64,000 nt of DNA. Origin: Trichuris trichiura. Lineage: Eukaryota > Nematoda > Enoplea > Trichinellida > Trichuridae. Each line of letters begins with the position of its first letter. The stretch's first letter is position 1. Made by a program: the position numbers and the translations under genes. The notes under the pieces were generated by a model that was not told the origin of the DNA, searched no databases, and was given only the letters and a program-made list of their open reading frames with translations. Shown here one piece after another: positions 1 to 13,619 of this stretch. Location: assembly GCA_037903355.1 (NCBI GenBank), contig JBAJFE010000004.1, positions 1,488,001-1,552,000 of the forward strand, given 5' to 3'.

Positions 1-329
1 TAGTATTTATGGCCAGAAGTTTAATAATTTATCTTACCAATTTCAACTTTAATCAATTGACTTGTTCATTTCATTAAAAACTTTATAAAGGAAGACAAAA
101 ATAGCTGTTACCTTTTCTTACTAGCGAACCGAAAACGGAGCGCGGGCAATTCCTTCCATACGTGCCTAAACGAATAGCAAAAGCATTTATAGCTCTTCAT
201 TCAAATGGAACGTAAAAAATTACGGGTGGTGGACCTCTTTTCCTCATTGAAAAGCTAGCACGCTTCTTAGCTTAGCAAAAGTCGTACTTTTCGATGTTTT
301 TGTGAATGATGATTTTTGTTAGCAGCAAG

Positions 330-569
330 ATGCCATTTTTCTCCAATTGGGATGAATTTGCAAGGGCAGTAGAGATGCTGTATGCTACAAGTCGGAATCG
401 TTGTCGGTTTGTGACCAAATATTCCAATGAACTTGGCGAGCTTAACTTGAAAGTGACCGACGACTGCGTATGTCTACGATACTCAAGCAAATCTGTGCAA
501 GACGTTAAACGATTAGAGAAGCTAACCAATTCCCTTATGCGACAGATGACTGCTCGTGACGTAAAGTAA
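330..569 (+). CDS. SRP9: Signal recognition particle 9 kDa subunit
   Basis: A 79-residue single-exon reading frame matches SRP9 over its whole length. It has the N-terminal F.(N/T)W(D/E)EF.RA.E.LY block, the central LK/LNLKVTDD.VCL strand and the VQDVKR(L/I)EK....LMR helix. SRP9 pairs with SRP14 on the Alu domain of SRP RNA and delays translation elongation while ribosomes are docked at the ER. I chose the ATG at 330 because it begins the conserved MPFF.NWDEF segment. An upstream in-frame ATG at 306 precedes a possible acceptor (TTTTGTTAG near 312-320) and is probably outside the mature CDS. The human protein is about 86 residues; the charged tail is slightly shorter here. Confidence 0.88.
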   Translation: MPFFSNWDEFARAVEMLYATSRNRCRFVTKYSNELGELNLKVTDDCVCLRYSSKSVQDVKRLEKLTNSLMRQMTARDVK

Positions 570-847
570 CTTTTTGGAGGCGTTGAATCGTTCAATGAGT
601 AAACGTTGCTCAATAAACTAGTAAGTAATTCATTTTTACGCCAACTCTTGTGCTTGCACATGAACAATAGAAAAAGCTGCAAAACTTAAAACTTTCAAAT
701 TTTGTCAACGCGATTTTAGTATAATTAGATGCTACACTGTCAGTGCATAGTTCACAACGCTGTAAACTGCTCGAAGATGACATTCGACAGATGGAGGCAA
801 GTAACAAAGTACAACAGCAAAAAATCCATTTCGGTAAACGCACACAA
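570..847. other. Intergenic spacer, no gene seen
   Basis: Downstream of SRP9 I see short AT-rich sequence with no supported exon. The 375-bp repeat array begins at the end of this stretch. Confidence 0.5.
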
Positions 848-1951
848 GCTAAATATCCGTCAGAACCGCCACAAGTCACGTGATTCCACAGCATATGAAA
901 TTATAAAGTGCGTACAATTGGTAACTTTTGTTCTGACACGTATCCGAAAGAGTGAAGTCCGAAAAATCCAACAGATTTAATATTAATCCCAACTGGTAAT
1001 CCAGTTTTTGTTGGAATATAAAAAGCAGAAATGAACTTTCTTCGAAACCGCGTTATAAACGCAGACTGAATGTTGATGGATTGACTAAAGCGCGTCCGAT
1101 ATGGTAATCCTCACTTTGATGACTCCGTCTCGAAATCACTTAATTACTCTTGGTCATAGATAAACATGTCAAAGCAGAGTTTAAACTACAAATCCGCTCT
1201 AATACACTCCAGACGCGCACAGGCTAAATATCCGTCAGAATCTCCGCAAGTCACGTGATTCCACAGCATATGAAATTATAAAGTGCGTACAATTGGTAAC
1301 TTTTGTCCTGACACGAATCCGAATGAGTGAAGTCCGAAAAATCCAACAGATTTAATATTAATCCCAACTGGTAATCCTGTTGTTGTTGGAATATAAAAAG
1401 CAGAAATGAACTTTCTTCGAAACCGCGTTATAAACGCAGACTGAACGTTAATGGATTGACTAAAAGAGTGTCCGATATGGTAATCCCCACTTTGATGACT
1501 CCGTCTCGAAATCACGTATTAAGCTTGGCCATAGACAAACACGTCAAAGCAGAGTTTGGACTACAAATCCGCTCCAATAAGCTCCAGACGTTCACAGGCT
1601 AAATATCCGTCAGAACCTCCACAAGTCACGTGATTCCACAGCATATGAAATTATAAAGTGCGTACAATTGGTAACTTTTGTTCTGACACGAATCCGAATG
1701 AGTGAGGTCCGAAAAATCCAACGGATTTAATATTAATCCCAACTGGTAATCCTGTTTTTGTTGGAATATAAAAAGCAGAAATGAACTTTCTTCGAAACCG
1801 CGTTATAATCGCAAACTGAATGTTAATGGATTGGCTAAAGAGCATCCGATATGGTAATCTTCACTATGATGACTCCGTCTCGAGATCCCTTATAACGCTT
1901 CGCCATAGATAAACACTTCAAAGCAGAGTTTGGACTACAAATCCGCTCCAA
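848..1951. repeat. Tandem repeat, 375-bp period, about 3 copies
   Basis: The anchor GCTAAATATCCGTCAGAA recurs at 848, 1223 and 1598, exactly 375 bp apart both times. The copies are nearly identical throughout and share CAAGTCACGTGATTCCACAG and CGAAACCGCGTTATAA. The third copy fades at about 1951. The period is a multiple of three, so minus-strand open stretches recur in the same frame (1276-1515 and 1651-1845). Nothing marks them as a real protein. This looks like a small satellite or minisatellite block. Confidence 0.9.
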
Positions 1952-2834
1952 AAGCCTTTTTGTAACGTGTCACATTTTGGTTGATAAATCCAGTTAAAAG
2001 AGTATCATTGAGTCGGAGGCATTTAGGATATTGATGCCGTCAAAAGTTTTCGCGGAATTTTGGTCCTTTGATTATTGAACGTTTATTGCCAAAATTCCGC
2101 GAAAAATATTAGAAAAACAAGTTAACAAACCCGCTACGAAGAAAGTAAAAAAGAAAATTGATGCCGTCAGGCCAAACGAAATGCAAAATCGACTGCTAAT
2201 TGAATATTCAATTAAACTTCGTTGAAATGGTAAAAAAAGCAAAACGCACTTGAATCTCCCGGTAATTTCGCGCGTAAACAAACAGTACGACGCTGGTACT
2301 TGAAAACCATATATTTTTCTGAAAGTCCGATTCAAGTTTACAAAGGAAGAATACGGCTAATTTGTTGGCCAGTTTAAGCAATTTATATTTTACGTTAAAG
2401 CTAACTCATCCAAAACAAGCCAGAGCGTTAATACAAACGTTTTGACAGAACTTTAACAAATTGGTTGTTTTCTAAGAAACATTTTGCAGCTTATTTGCAA
2501 TGCAGATAAACTGCGCAAACGTAATGCGCATTTTTCCATGCAACTGTGCCTTTTTTTGCAAAAGCGCGCCTTCCGTCATTTCGCTCCTTCAGTAGTCTTG
2601 TACTTCATTTTGAGAGAATGAAAATGTTGCAGACATTGCAAGCAAGCCAATCCGCATTGGAAAGCAATTTCAGGCAATAAAAAAGAAAAATAGCTCGCTT
2701 AATATAAAAACGGCTGTAAACAATAGGGCAAAATGCATTTGTAAATTATGTACCTGCAAACGAAAGCTCAGTAAACGATGTTCATGGAGCTGTTTAACTG
2801 AGGCATGTCGTGTAGGGCGAATTCAGATGCAGCC
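1952..2834. other. Intergenic, promoter-side region of PI4KA
   Basis: I see no supported exon or recognisable element. The sequence is AT-rich and has scattered short open frames only. Confidence 0.4.
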
Positions 2835-5800
2835 ATGTTCCGCTGCTTCAGAGGCTTTGCCTACAGTTTGAGCCAAATTCCAAACGTTTCGTCGAATAAA
2901 GTAGGATTTCCATTAATAGTATTTCAAAAGAGCATTATTACTTTTTGTTTATTTGCATAAGTGGGATCGAGTTTTCAGTAGCGTCGAAGGAATAAACTAT
3001 GCCTCTTTTTTAAGCTAGACGAATTGCTTGTAAGATGTCCCAATAGCAATGACATCCGGTGTACAGTGACGGCCGATAACTTGGATGCTTTGGTTGCGCT
3101 TGGAATATTTTGTATCGATTCGAATCTCAAGGTAAAATCCTATTTGTCGAACCTTAGTCAAAAGATGTTTTGCTCATCCATAGCATGGCGAGCAGCTGGT
3201 TCCCTATTTAATCTCTTTGCTGCGCCAAATGCCGGAGGCAAATTTCATTGAAAAAAGAAGTTCTACAAAGCAAAGTGACTAATATTGGCTCTTTTTCTCA
3301 TTTGCCACTTGTCAATTCATTGAGGATATCTGCTGGAAGAAAAATACGCGTTTTACCTAAATTGTATCTTATGCGAAGTTGCAATATTTCATCCCGAGTG
3401 GAGAGCAAAGGCAAGTTCAAAATTGGACGTACTTTTTACAGAAGCAAATTTTCAGATTCTGGAGGCCCAAATGGCTGTGTTTGACACGCTTTATTCGGCT
3501 TGCACCTCTTTTATTGGTCAGAATTTTGTTTCGTTAGATACTAAAAGTAGGAAAACATCCGCGTCTGCTACAAGTATGCAAATTGTGTGGTTTAGTCGAA
3601 ATCATCCGGTCGTTGTTCCTGCTGTTGGGATTTTTTCGCTGCTTCGGTCGTGGCTGCTTGGCCGACCACCTTGGCCTTATACGGCGAATGTTTCCAAAGA
3701 CGTCAGCCCATGAACCCTTGGAATCAAAAGAGTAAGTTGACATTTAATGTCTACTTTTTGAAATCCGTTTTTGTTCAGTAGCGCTGTTCCAACCGAAGCA
3801 ATAATCCCGTACATAATACTGACGAAAAATAGCCAACGGGATTTTCGCGCTTCACGCGATAAAATACAAGAAAGCGTGCATAGCCAAGGTGAATCCGCAA
3901 TCGAGCTTTTCAATGGTTAGCAAAGAATAAGTTGAACTTTCAAGCTTAATCGAGAACATCTAGAACCGTACCTATCCGCTGATTTTGTTTATCTTGGCAT
4001 TGAAGAATTCAAAAGCATATTCAACCAGGTTAGCTTTTCATTGCTTATTTCTTTTTCTTAAAAAAAATGCATTGTTTAGCTGTACGATCTGCTGAATCAA
4101 CCTTGTTTGGCAACTCTGGACGAATACTGGGTCGAAGTACTTGAACAACTAACTCTTCCGTCCCTTGCATGCTTATCGCATTTTTTGAAGAGTGGCTATT
4201 CAAAAAATTTGCAAAGAAACAGCGTCTCCGAAGTTGCCTTGCTAATAATGCTATCTTTTCTCAAAGATTGCGCTCTGTCAATTATGGATACAAACGCTGC
4301 CGACGAAATGAAGCAGGGTCGCCATCTGATAAGACAGGCATTGCTTTTCGTCTCGTTGGCGCTTTTTGGAAACGTCAATTCGTTTTCAGCTGATGAGACT
4401 GACGCTTCACTCTTTCTCGCACCTGCAAATCGCTTTCAGCTACCATAATCAAGATTTGAAATCAAAAAAGCGGGAAAACGATAAAGCGAAAGATTCAAAG
4501 ACTATGGCAGTTGCCGCCGGTGTCTGCATTGAGCTCTTAGTTGCCATTGCGGATGAGCAAGGTGACTTAGACGATCGACTAAGTTTGCTTATACTTCGAG
4601 CTTGTCTTTAGAGAGCGACAATAGCTGCTACAAACTTACGGAACGGATCAGCGGTTGGCACGGTCACAGGTTATCATCCAACCAGTTAATATTAATATTG
4701 GTTTGCATCGACGTATGTGTTCAAATATATTCCTTAATTATAAAAGTCAATTGTTAATTTCATCAACTATAGTAATTATTAATATTATTCTGTAGTTGGA
4801 TCGCTGTAAGGCTGATCTGTATACAGACATTCAAATTTTCAATGATATATAAAGTATAAGCTATAAAAAATGTAGGATCATTGTGAACTTGTATTAGTTA
4901 CCGTAGCTTTTATGATCGACAGGTTCACCCGTAAACTTTTGCTTGTAGTACTAAAAATTTCATTCTTAGTAACAGCGGTAAAAATATCCCTACATTCAGT
5001 TTGCGGGTATTTTAAAGGAAATTGTAAGCTGTATGCATAATGCACTTTTGATCAGCGTCGAAACTCTCTCCGCCAACCAGATTTGCGAAACGGATTTTTT
5101 GTAAAAAAAATATTAGCCGCACCTATCTTTTAAAATTTGTCGATCGCAGGCGTTGGGCAACTTAGCAGAGCGTTTTCCCTCCCTGTCACCCGCCGCTGTT
5201 GTGCCTGCGTTGTCCAACTTTTTGATGGAACCATCTCCGGTACTGCAGCGCTTGTTTGAATCTAGCAAACTTGAAGAAGCGGACAGAAAAGTTCGACAGT
5301 TCATTTTTTTGTGTAACACGAACGAAGCAACTTCATTCAGACTGGCAAAACGGTCCCATCGGCGTCGAAAACGACTTGCAAGAAAAATTTTGAAATGGTC
5401 CGAAGAGCCGTCATCAATAATTTGTGCCGGTAAGAAGCATGCGTTAATTTCGCGAATTTTATTCAGGCAATCTACCGCGCTTTTTAAAAATATGCAAATT
5501 TTCCTAAATGTAGTCAGGTAATTAGAGAAGAGTAGCCTGAGTCTCTTTTTTTACATACTGTAGAATCTGGCTTATTCGAATTAGTTGCCGCAGATTAATA
5601 TTTTGTTTTTTTTTGGCTTCAATACATTTCGAACTCGTATCTTTTGCTCACCTTAGACTTCTTTAATGGGATGTTTTTAATTTTTTGTTTCAGAGGTTTG
5701 CGTAGCGGACTCAAAGCAGACTCGGAATGCGTCAATGCCTGCTTGGCCAGCATATCCACTCGTCTTTACACCGCCATAGCCGTGGATCAGTAGGCTGTTC

Positions 5801-8800
5801 GACAAAAGTTTCGACGCGCATTTAATGCTTTTTTGCAGGCATTCCAACTTGATATTGGAAAATTCAATATTCACCCTAGGCGGCATAGGCGTCTGGTTCA
5901 GGGAATTGCCTGCCATTTCTTCGGCCGTAATGCAAATTTTCCAACAGAAGTTCAGCAATCCAGCTTCGCCGTTGGACGCTTTGATTGTGCACCAACTATC
6001 GGAAATGATACTCGCCGGCTGCGTGAGTGCACGGCCTTTTTTCCCGCCGCAGTTTGCCCTTTTCTTTTAAGGTAAACATATACTGCGAAGTGATGAAGAT
6101 GTTTAACAGAATAACAATGGAGTCGTGGTTATCCGGTTACGGATCGTCCGACGAGACAATGATGTACCGGTAAGCCGTAAAGTCCAAGTTTGACGCGACT
6201 GCGGATGAGTCCAATTTCAGCCACGCTTCCCTGGCTGTCATCAACAGTTATATGAATCTGGCAGAGCATATTGAAGGCGAATCGCAGAAGAACGATTTGC
6301 TCATTCGCTTTTTGGAGTTGTTCGTTCAACTTGGCTTGGAAGGGAAACGAATTAGCGAAAAGATATCAAGCGTAGCCTTAAAGGTATATTTTCAGCTGAG
6401 AAAAATTCCCATTTCCGTCCTTCGTTGTAGGCGTCAAACAACGCGGGAAATCTTGGCGTCCTAATACCCGCCATTGCTGTTTTAATGAAGCGTATGCCGC
6501 TTATTGTCAATCCTCGCCCGCGACTGCGAAGGTTGTTTCGTGATTTCTGGGCCTATTGCGTCGTTTTGGGATTCACAGTTGAGGATTCCGGTAAGCCAAT
6601 AGGGGCAAAGCGTTTTCCTAGTTTCCACTTAAGAAAAATTCAGGCTTGTGGCCACAGAATTGGTTTGACGGCGTTTGTACAATTGCCGTTACCTCTCCTG
6701 TTCTAGTTTTTCCCGACAGCCTTCGACTGGTGATCAAAGGATTGGCCATAAGCAGCGATTCAATAAATCCCGTAAAGACAGACCTGTCAATCCATTTTTT
6801 CGCGCCAAATTGATAACCCGTTACTTTAAGAGCGATTTGCAAGAATTTAGAAACAATCTGCTCAGCCAGTTGAACCACCCGCCCGATGTTGTACCGCTGG
6901 TAAATAAGATGGACTTTGCTCAATGCGTGTACCTGCTGACCATCTTGCGTTTGGAAACATTGCGCGTGACGAACAGTCAGGACAGCAGAGCTGTGCATTT
7001 CATGTTCGATTATTTGGAGGAAAAGTCATACATTGAAAATTTGCATAAATTGCCCATGCGTTAAAGAAGTTTTTTTCCTTCGGTTTAGATGTATTCGAAA
7101 AGACAAGTCCGGCATGTGGACTTGCTTGCTGGCAATAACGCTGCAAGTAGTGCAAGCGTACGTAACCGCCGCCGATCAAAAGCGTAGCGAAACTGTTCTG
7201 AAATCCGACTTGGAAAAGCACGCTCAATTTTTGCTGTTCAAATTCAACGCCATTTTTCCCGAAATACGCAAGTGCGCCGACAGATGTTTATCCTTGTTGG
7301 TCGACAAGTTTCCGCACGTCCTTTGGGATAAAGGAGTTTTGAAGACTATGCTTTCCATATTGCAACTGTTGTTCGAAAGTTGCAACGACGCTACAAGCAG
7401 AATTAGTAGCACGATTAGCGTTCCCGGTTTTCCTTTGTCAATAAGCCTAACTGAGACGATGGAAGAAAGGAGAAAAGTGCGCGACGATTTTGCGGCGAAA
7501 TGCCAGCAAATTTTGGCAGAAGCGGTTACGTGGGCTCCATCGATCGTTCGTAACCATATTCAGGTAGAGAGCAACCTTCTTTGGTAACCCGCATTACGTC
7601 GACGTAATTTTCAGGAATACATAAGTGAGCTAAGCATCGAAAGCAGTGAATTCTTAAGCTGTCATAGCGGATTGGCAGTGACAATTAGTTCCATGCTGAA
7701 TTGGGGCAATACGGGGCTACAGAAGTTGCCATACGGAGATCTTCCTGCGGCGTCGTTATTTATGTCTGGTATTGGATTGGAGAATTTCTACCTTGGAGAA
7801 GTACCTTTATTTTTAAATCTTTTATGAGATATCTAATGCGCCCTTTTTTGGCTTACAGGTCAAAGGAACACTTTCTCTTCTCAGCGCTTCGGAAAGCGCT
7901 GCAGAATTGCTAACTGATCGCTTAACCAGAAACTTCAACGACGCTTGCGCCCAAAATGATATTCCCAATTTGAAAAAGTCCCTATTGCGCATGTGTTCCC
8001 TTTTCATACTAACACCAGGTGAGTTAAGCCTAAGTTGCAAGTAGTACTTTGAAAAAGTACAAAACTAAAAGTAAATAATCAAAGGAAGGCGGTAAAGATT
8101 TTTGCCAATTTTTTTACGATGAGCGCCTCAACTTATATGAGCAGTTTGCAAACGGGTTTTAAAAAAATTGCCTCTTTTAACCGTTTGATTTAAGCTTTTT
8201 CCGTTTTAAAATTTTCATACAAAATTATACCGCTCCGTAGTGTTTGCCTAGCGCTAATTGTGCATCAAGTTTTAGCATTGTCAGGTTTGGGTAAAAACCT
8301 TATGTTTGCTGTTTTGTAAAAATACGTTTAGCGCCGAACATTTCGGTTTTATGCTACTCGAATTTTCAAAGCAGCAGCGTTCTACAGTACTTGCATTAAC
8401 TTGAAGATCAAATTTTTTCATACTGTCAGATTCAAAATTTTAAATACCAACGCAACGCGTACCATTCTGTACGCGCAATTTTTCTTCCGAAATTTAACAT
8501 TTCAGCTTTTTCGCCAAATATCCGTATATTAACAACTTTAAGTACTCATATGTCGAAAAGTGGAACTTTTCACAGGTGGTTATCATTTATATAAACTTGA
8601 CCCACCACATGCCCATTATTTAGTTAAGCGTTCAACCGTAACCCGTTAAAAGAATGTTCAAATTTTTGAATACCTTAATCCTTGCGTATAACATGGCAAA
8701 GGATTTCAAAGTCAGCAGGGAGGAGGAAAGAAAAGAGAAGAAAATAACGGAAAATGAAAAAGTTGATATATGCTTTTTTTGACTTACAGGACGAACAATG

Positions 8801-11800
8801 GCATTGTAAATCCTGGCATTTCAAAAAGATTTCCGAAAGCTTTTTAAAACTGGTTCCTTCCTCCCTTAAGCTATTATTGCTTAGATATTGTTGTTGAGGC
8901 ATCGAAGCGGATATGCAAAACACGTGACGCGGTTTGTGCCGAAAGCTAACCAAAGATTAAAAGTTTGAACATTCGATAAGAACCTTTAAGCTCATATTAC
9001 GTATCTTTTCAAAATCATATTTATATGTTGTTTTTGAAAGCGTAACGTTTTCGTAACTGCCTTTCTAAATTTCGTTTTTGTTTTAAAGGACGAATACAGT
9101 TTGCTGTAGCATAAATGAAATACGTTTGTTTCAAAAGCAGAAGTCTTCATTTGCACAATAATAATAATAAATTTTCGTCCCTTACAAAAAAAGTGAAATT
9201 GAGCTTTGTTAAGCCTTGCGAGCAGCAGTTGTACACAATGCTGTAACAATAAAGCGGGAATGCATGAAGCGTTGAACCTTTGCTCTATTCCTTGTTATGA
9301 TAATGCACTCCGCTTGGAAGGAGTAGTTTGAAAGGGGCTTAATGTAGCCTATAGTAGCCAAAGGTCTAAAACTCTTTTGAGCTTGCTTAGCTAACCGCCG
9401 TCTTTAGTCGCCGTTAGTTTTTTTTATTCTCCTTAGTTCAAGGAGGGTAGAAATTTTGAATTGGTATATTTACATTTTAGGAGTTTGCCGTATCCTTCTC
9501 AGAACGATATGCTTCGCTCCGACGAAAGTTTTCAACGTAGACATTATGGAGTTGTGCGTTTCCTGCTGGAATTGGATTCTGTCGTCCAAGGAAGGAATTG
9601 AGGCGGAAGTAATACTGCCGTTCTCATTTGCCGATCAGTTTTTTAAAAATAACTTTGTCTGCGTAGTTTTTTCAAGAATTCGACTTTGCCTGGCACGCTC
9701 AGGCGACAATGCGATTGGGATTCTTCAGACAGGAGCCGCCTCCCGTCGATCCCTTGGCAGTGCGCAGCAGCAAAGAGCTGACGCCCAATCCTCCTTTTGT
9801 TAAACCGCACAAAGCTTTGGTTCAGGTGATCGGGCGATTTGGGTGTCATTTTTTTGCCTTTGAACCGCTCTTTGCAGTTTATAACCGAAAGTGTTAATAC
9901 GGCCAAGTTTTGCAATCGAAATTTGGTCGACATATTTTTCCATTTCTTCCTGAGGTCCTTCAGCCCATCCATCTCCGTTCGCACTGAACAAATGGTCGGT
10001 TGTCATAGTTGCGAACCAGCTTGTCAGTTCTCCAGGCATGTTGCCGCCGCGGGCGCTCGATTCCATCTATTGACTAGCGCTCTCGGACTGCTTCAATGCA
10101 ACATTGCCATCTGCGGAACGGCAAAGTGCTTGCTGAGAAGGCGCATATACGCCGTTGCACTGGACTATTTTGCGTATGCAAATTTGAGTCGCTTATTTTC
10201 CTCTTTTAAGTCGCTTTTGCTTTAGCGTTCACCCTCAATGCCCAACGCAGGACATTGGATCGTTGCGCGAGGACATTGCTTGGATAATGAAATTCTGGCA
10301 GGCCATTCAGACGGACAAGAAATACCTCAATCGCGACTTGTTCGACAATTTTGGTAAATCAATTGCGTAGTAATAATTAAGCTTTTTTTGAAAGTTTTTT
10401 TTCCGCAGAAGCTTGCGCCGTAGGCTTTTCGCTTGACAGCGATAATAAAATGAAGGAAGGCGGGTCAGAGTACGCTACCATTTCCTTGCCAAGAACAAGG
10501 AATGGTAGTGTGAATGGGTATCCGCATACGTTGACTAGCAATTCTTCTACGCATCAATACTTGTCAAGCATAACTTCTCTGTCTTCCTACCGCAAACCGC
10601 AGGTGACAATTGACCTTTGCCCGTTGGACGACGCTGAAAATGAATTATTTTTTAAACAGGCCTTAGCGAACGTAACGGACGGCTCTCAATTCATTTCAAT
10701 TTTTGAAAACTCTCTCAAGGAGTTTCTTAGGAAGCGCAACTTGCTTCTTCTGCTTGTTGTACGTTTTTGCCTATTTTTATTTCGCTTTGAATCGTCGTCC
10801 CGCCTAGGGCAACGAAGTCGAGCGGTTACTGGCGTGGTACAACCCGCAAGGTTTGCCGGAAAGAATTATCCCCGGCGAAGAATGCGTCGAGCAGTGGCGT
10901 CAAAAAACCTTTCCCGACTTAGTGACGGAGAACAAAGTGCTTAGGGAAAATGTTCGCGTCTCTTGGGAAATATGCCCTGATATTGCGGTATACTTTCCCG
11001 TCAGGTAGGAAGTGTCGTTTAAATCTCGCTCTCTCGCTTACTGTAGCATTGGTTGTTTTCAGGTTCAAAAATGCTGACGTCGTCAAGAGCGAGTTGTCAA
11101 GAATGATTCGCTCTAATCCCCTTTCGGTTAATCATATTCCAGCCGCATTGAGTTACGTGGCGTCGGTTAGCACCGTCGAGAGTGTCACTAGCGAGGTTAG
11201 AAAAACGAGTCCATTTTTTTCGTCCAGCGCGTATTTATTCCTTGCAGATGAAGTATGTCCCTTCTTGGGCTCCAGTGTCGCCGGCAATGGCATTATCTTT
11301 TTTCTCACGTCCAGCTTCAGAGCATCCAGTGGCCGCCCAGTACGCTATTAGAGTGTTGAAGAGCTATCCGCCGTCAGTACTTCTCTACTACATTCCACAG
11401 ATAGTGCAAGCAGTGAGATACGATTCCGTAAGTTGTTCCTTACCGTCGTAGTTCAATGCTATCACTTTTTCAATAACTATGACGAAGAGGTCTACCGTAT
11501 TTTTTAAAAGAACAGCGCTGTATTGCGTTTCATTCCTCAAAGTTTCTGTAACCTTATGAGATATGTAGAAATAAAAGATATCTTTCTTTAGTTGAATTAC
11601 ATGTCCGAATTCATCCTTTCGATGGCTTCAAAATCTCAACTGTTGGCTCATCAATTGATATGGAATATGCAGACTAACATGTACACGGACGAGGATGGAA
11701 AGCACAAAGATCCCGTACTGTTCGAACGTCTTAGCAAGCTTGTATCAAAAGTACGTTGATAATGGCGAGAAGAAAAGGGTTTATCTTTTCTAACGCGCGG

Positions 11801-13257
11801 CGGTGTTGTTGACTGACTTATTTTTCAGATCGTCACTTCGTTGTCCGGAGAAGCGAAGCGATTTCACGAGAGGCAGTTTAATTTTTTCAATGAAATAACT
11901 TCCATTTCCGCCGAAATAAAGCCCTTCCCTAAAGGGCGGGAACGGAAGGACGCATGCATGCGAGCGCTGAGCCGAGTTAAGGTGGTGAAAGGATGCTACT
12001 TACCGTCGGACCCTGAAGCGTTAGTTGTCGATATCGACTATAGCTCCGCCACGCCAATGCAAAGGTCCATCTCGTCAAAATTGTTTATTTCTAATTTGCA
12101 TAACTGAAAATCGATTTAGCGCCGCGAAAGCCCCTTTTCTTGCTCGTTTCAAAGTCAGGAAATACAGCGTGGATGAGGTGGAGCAGATTTGCATGTCTAA
12201 TTCTTGCAGTAATGCCGCTTCGGATGACAGTTCGTCCGATGACCTTTATTGGCAAGCTGCAATATTCAAAGTTGGCGACGACGTTAGGCAGGTACTCAAG
12301 ATTTCATCAGGGCGGCTCGTTTAAGCATTTCCCGCTTGTTTTTATTGTTCAGGACATGCTGGCTCTGCAGATTATGCAATTATGCTTGAATGTTGCCCGA
12401 TCGATCGATCTCGATGTTTATCTCTATCCTTATCGAGTAGTCGCTACGGCTCCCGGTTGCGGCGTCATTCAGTGCGTACCGAATTCAAAGTCAAGAGATC
12501 AACTGGGTAGACAAACAGATTTTGGTATGACGTCAAGTCCGGAAAGCCGACTTTATTGTTTGTATTGTCGCTTGTTTTGTCAGGTTTGTACGAATACTTT
12601 CTTACCAAATTTGGTGACGAGACGACGGAAAGATTCCAAGAGGCGCGAAGAAATTTTATAAAAAGCATGGCTGCCTACAGCGTGTTCACTTTTCTGCTTC
12701 AAATTAAGGACAGACACAACGGCAACATAATGCTTGACACCGATGGCCATATAATTCATATAGGCAATTTGACCTGCGACGTTTGACGCGCGAATTTAAG
12801 CTTTTGCGCTTTTAGATTTCGGTTTCATGTTTGAAAGCAGCCCAGGCGGTAATCTTGGCTTTGAGCCAGATTTTAAACTCAGCGGAGAAATGGTGGCCAT
12901 AATGGGCGGAAAAATGGAATCGCCATCCTTTCGTTGGTTTATGGACTTGTGCGTACGAATGTACTTGGCTATGAGGTGCTACTTTGTTTTTCTTTTGTTT
13001 TTTCTCTTGTTTACAAGTTGTTGCATCGTAGGCCTCATTGGGAATCGTTTTTGTGGTTGATAAGTCTTATGCTGGACACTGGTTTGCCATGTTTTCGCGG
13101 TAGGACCATACAGTTATTGCGCGATCGCTTTGCGCCTCAGAAATCCGAGAAAGAAGCCGCTCAGTTTATGTTGCAGATTGTACGAAATTGCTTCCTTAAT
13201 GTTAGATCGAAAATGTACGATCAACTGCAGTACTTTCAGAACGAGATTCCTTATTAA
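2835..13257 (+). CDS. PI4KA: Phosphatidylinositol 4-kinase type III alpha (multi-exon)
   Basis: This lipid kinase makes PI4P at the plasma membrane, working with EFR3/TTC7/FAM126. The match runs from the N-terminal armadillo-like region to the C-terminus. Exon 1 begins at ATG 2835 (2835-2900); next come 3015-3131, 3184-3274, 3325-3546, 3596-3731, 3779-3915, 3964-4028 and an exon from 4080. Reading frames join cleanly across introns of about 50 nt. Landmarks include [13 protein letters not shown] (near 6320), LVDKFPH.LW (near 7300), [13 protein letters not shown] (near 10040) and [14 protein letters not shown] (near 12250). The catalytic loop is [10 protein letters not shown] (near 12710), followed by [13 protein letters not shown] (12816 on). 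It ends [12 protein letters not shown], like the family. The intron at 12764-12815 has a GC donor and splits the DFG motif. About 20 residues in 4670-5150 and a few mid-gene junctions are unresolved. It is not a pseudogene: apparent stops fall in introns. Confidence 0.93.
8023..9475 (+). other. Large intron inside PI4KA
   Basis: A roughly 1.45-kb intron separates the exon ending in [12 protein letters not shown] (near 8020) from the one starting after TACATTTTAG (near 9475) and encoding the [10 protein letters not shown] block. I see no gene or recognisable element inside; open frames on the minus strand are short and unsupported. Confidence 0.6.
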
Positions 13258-13548
13258 GCTGCGTAGTTGTTCGTTTGTTGTTGTCCGTGATGCTTGTGCA
13301 CAATTAAACTATTTATCATTGCAAACATTTAACTGCTTTTTAAAAAAAGTCCAACATTGTTTTTATTTATAATTTTGCCTGAAGCAATTCATTCGGCGGG
13401 AAATGTCTTTTCTATGCGTTTTTAGCCTTCCATTTTGTAGTTACGACAGTTCAAATGAGTGCTGTAGTAAATGAACGTGATTATCTTCATAGTGCAAAAG
13501 TTTTATTACGGAATTATTCCCGTTTAATATGTTAAATAACTCCGGAGC

Positions 13549-13576
13549 TTTCGGGTCGACCGAGACCCGTCTTCAG
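13549..13576 (-). ncRNA. Hammerhead-ribozyme-like core (left arm)
   Basis: Reading the minus strand gives CTGAAGA, C, GGGTC, a 6-nt loop, GACCC, GAAA. That is the conserved hammerhead order with a 5-bp stem II. GAAA is followed by the self-complementary GCTCCGGAGT, a possible short stem III. Stem I and the cleavage site were not proven. Confidence 0.6.
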
Positions 13577-13591
13577 CGGTTGTGAGTTCCG

Positions 13592-13619
13592 CTGAAAAGG
13601 GGTCTCGGTCGACCCGAAA
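13592..13619 (+). ncRNA. Hammerhead-ribozyme-like core (right arm, mutated)
   Basis: This is the inverted partner of the core at 13549-13576. It reads CTGAAAA, GGGGTC, loop, GACCC, GAAA. The second G of CTGANGA is changed to A, so this copy is probably inactive. Confidence 0.5.

Noticed and set aside
3577..3596. KYANC-like peptide resembling the PI4KA CKYAIPC block
   Set aside because: It lies in the 49-nt intron at 3547-3595; the true match is [20 protein letters not shown] in the next exon.
3240..3620. Apparent stops and frameshifts in the N-terminal part of PI4KA
   Set aside because: Introns at 3275-3324 and 3547-3595 (GT-AG, about 50 nt) restore a continuous frame that matches the family, so the gene is not broken there.
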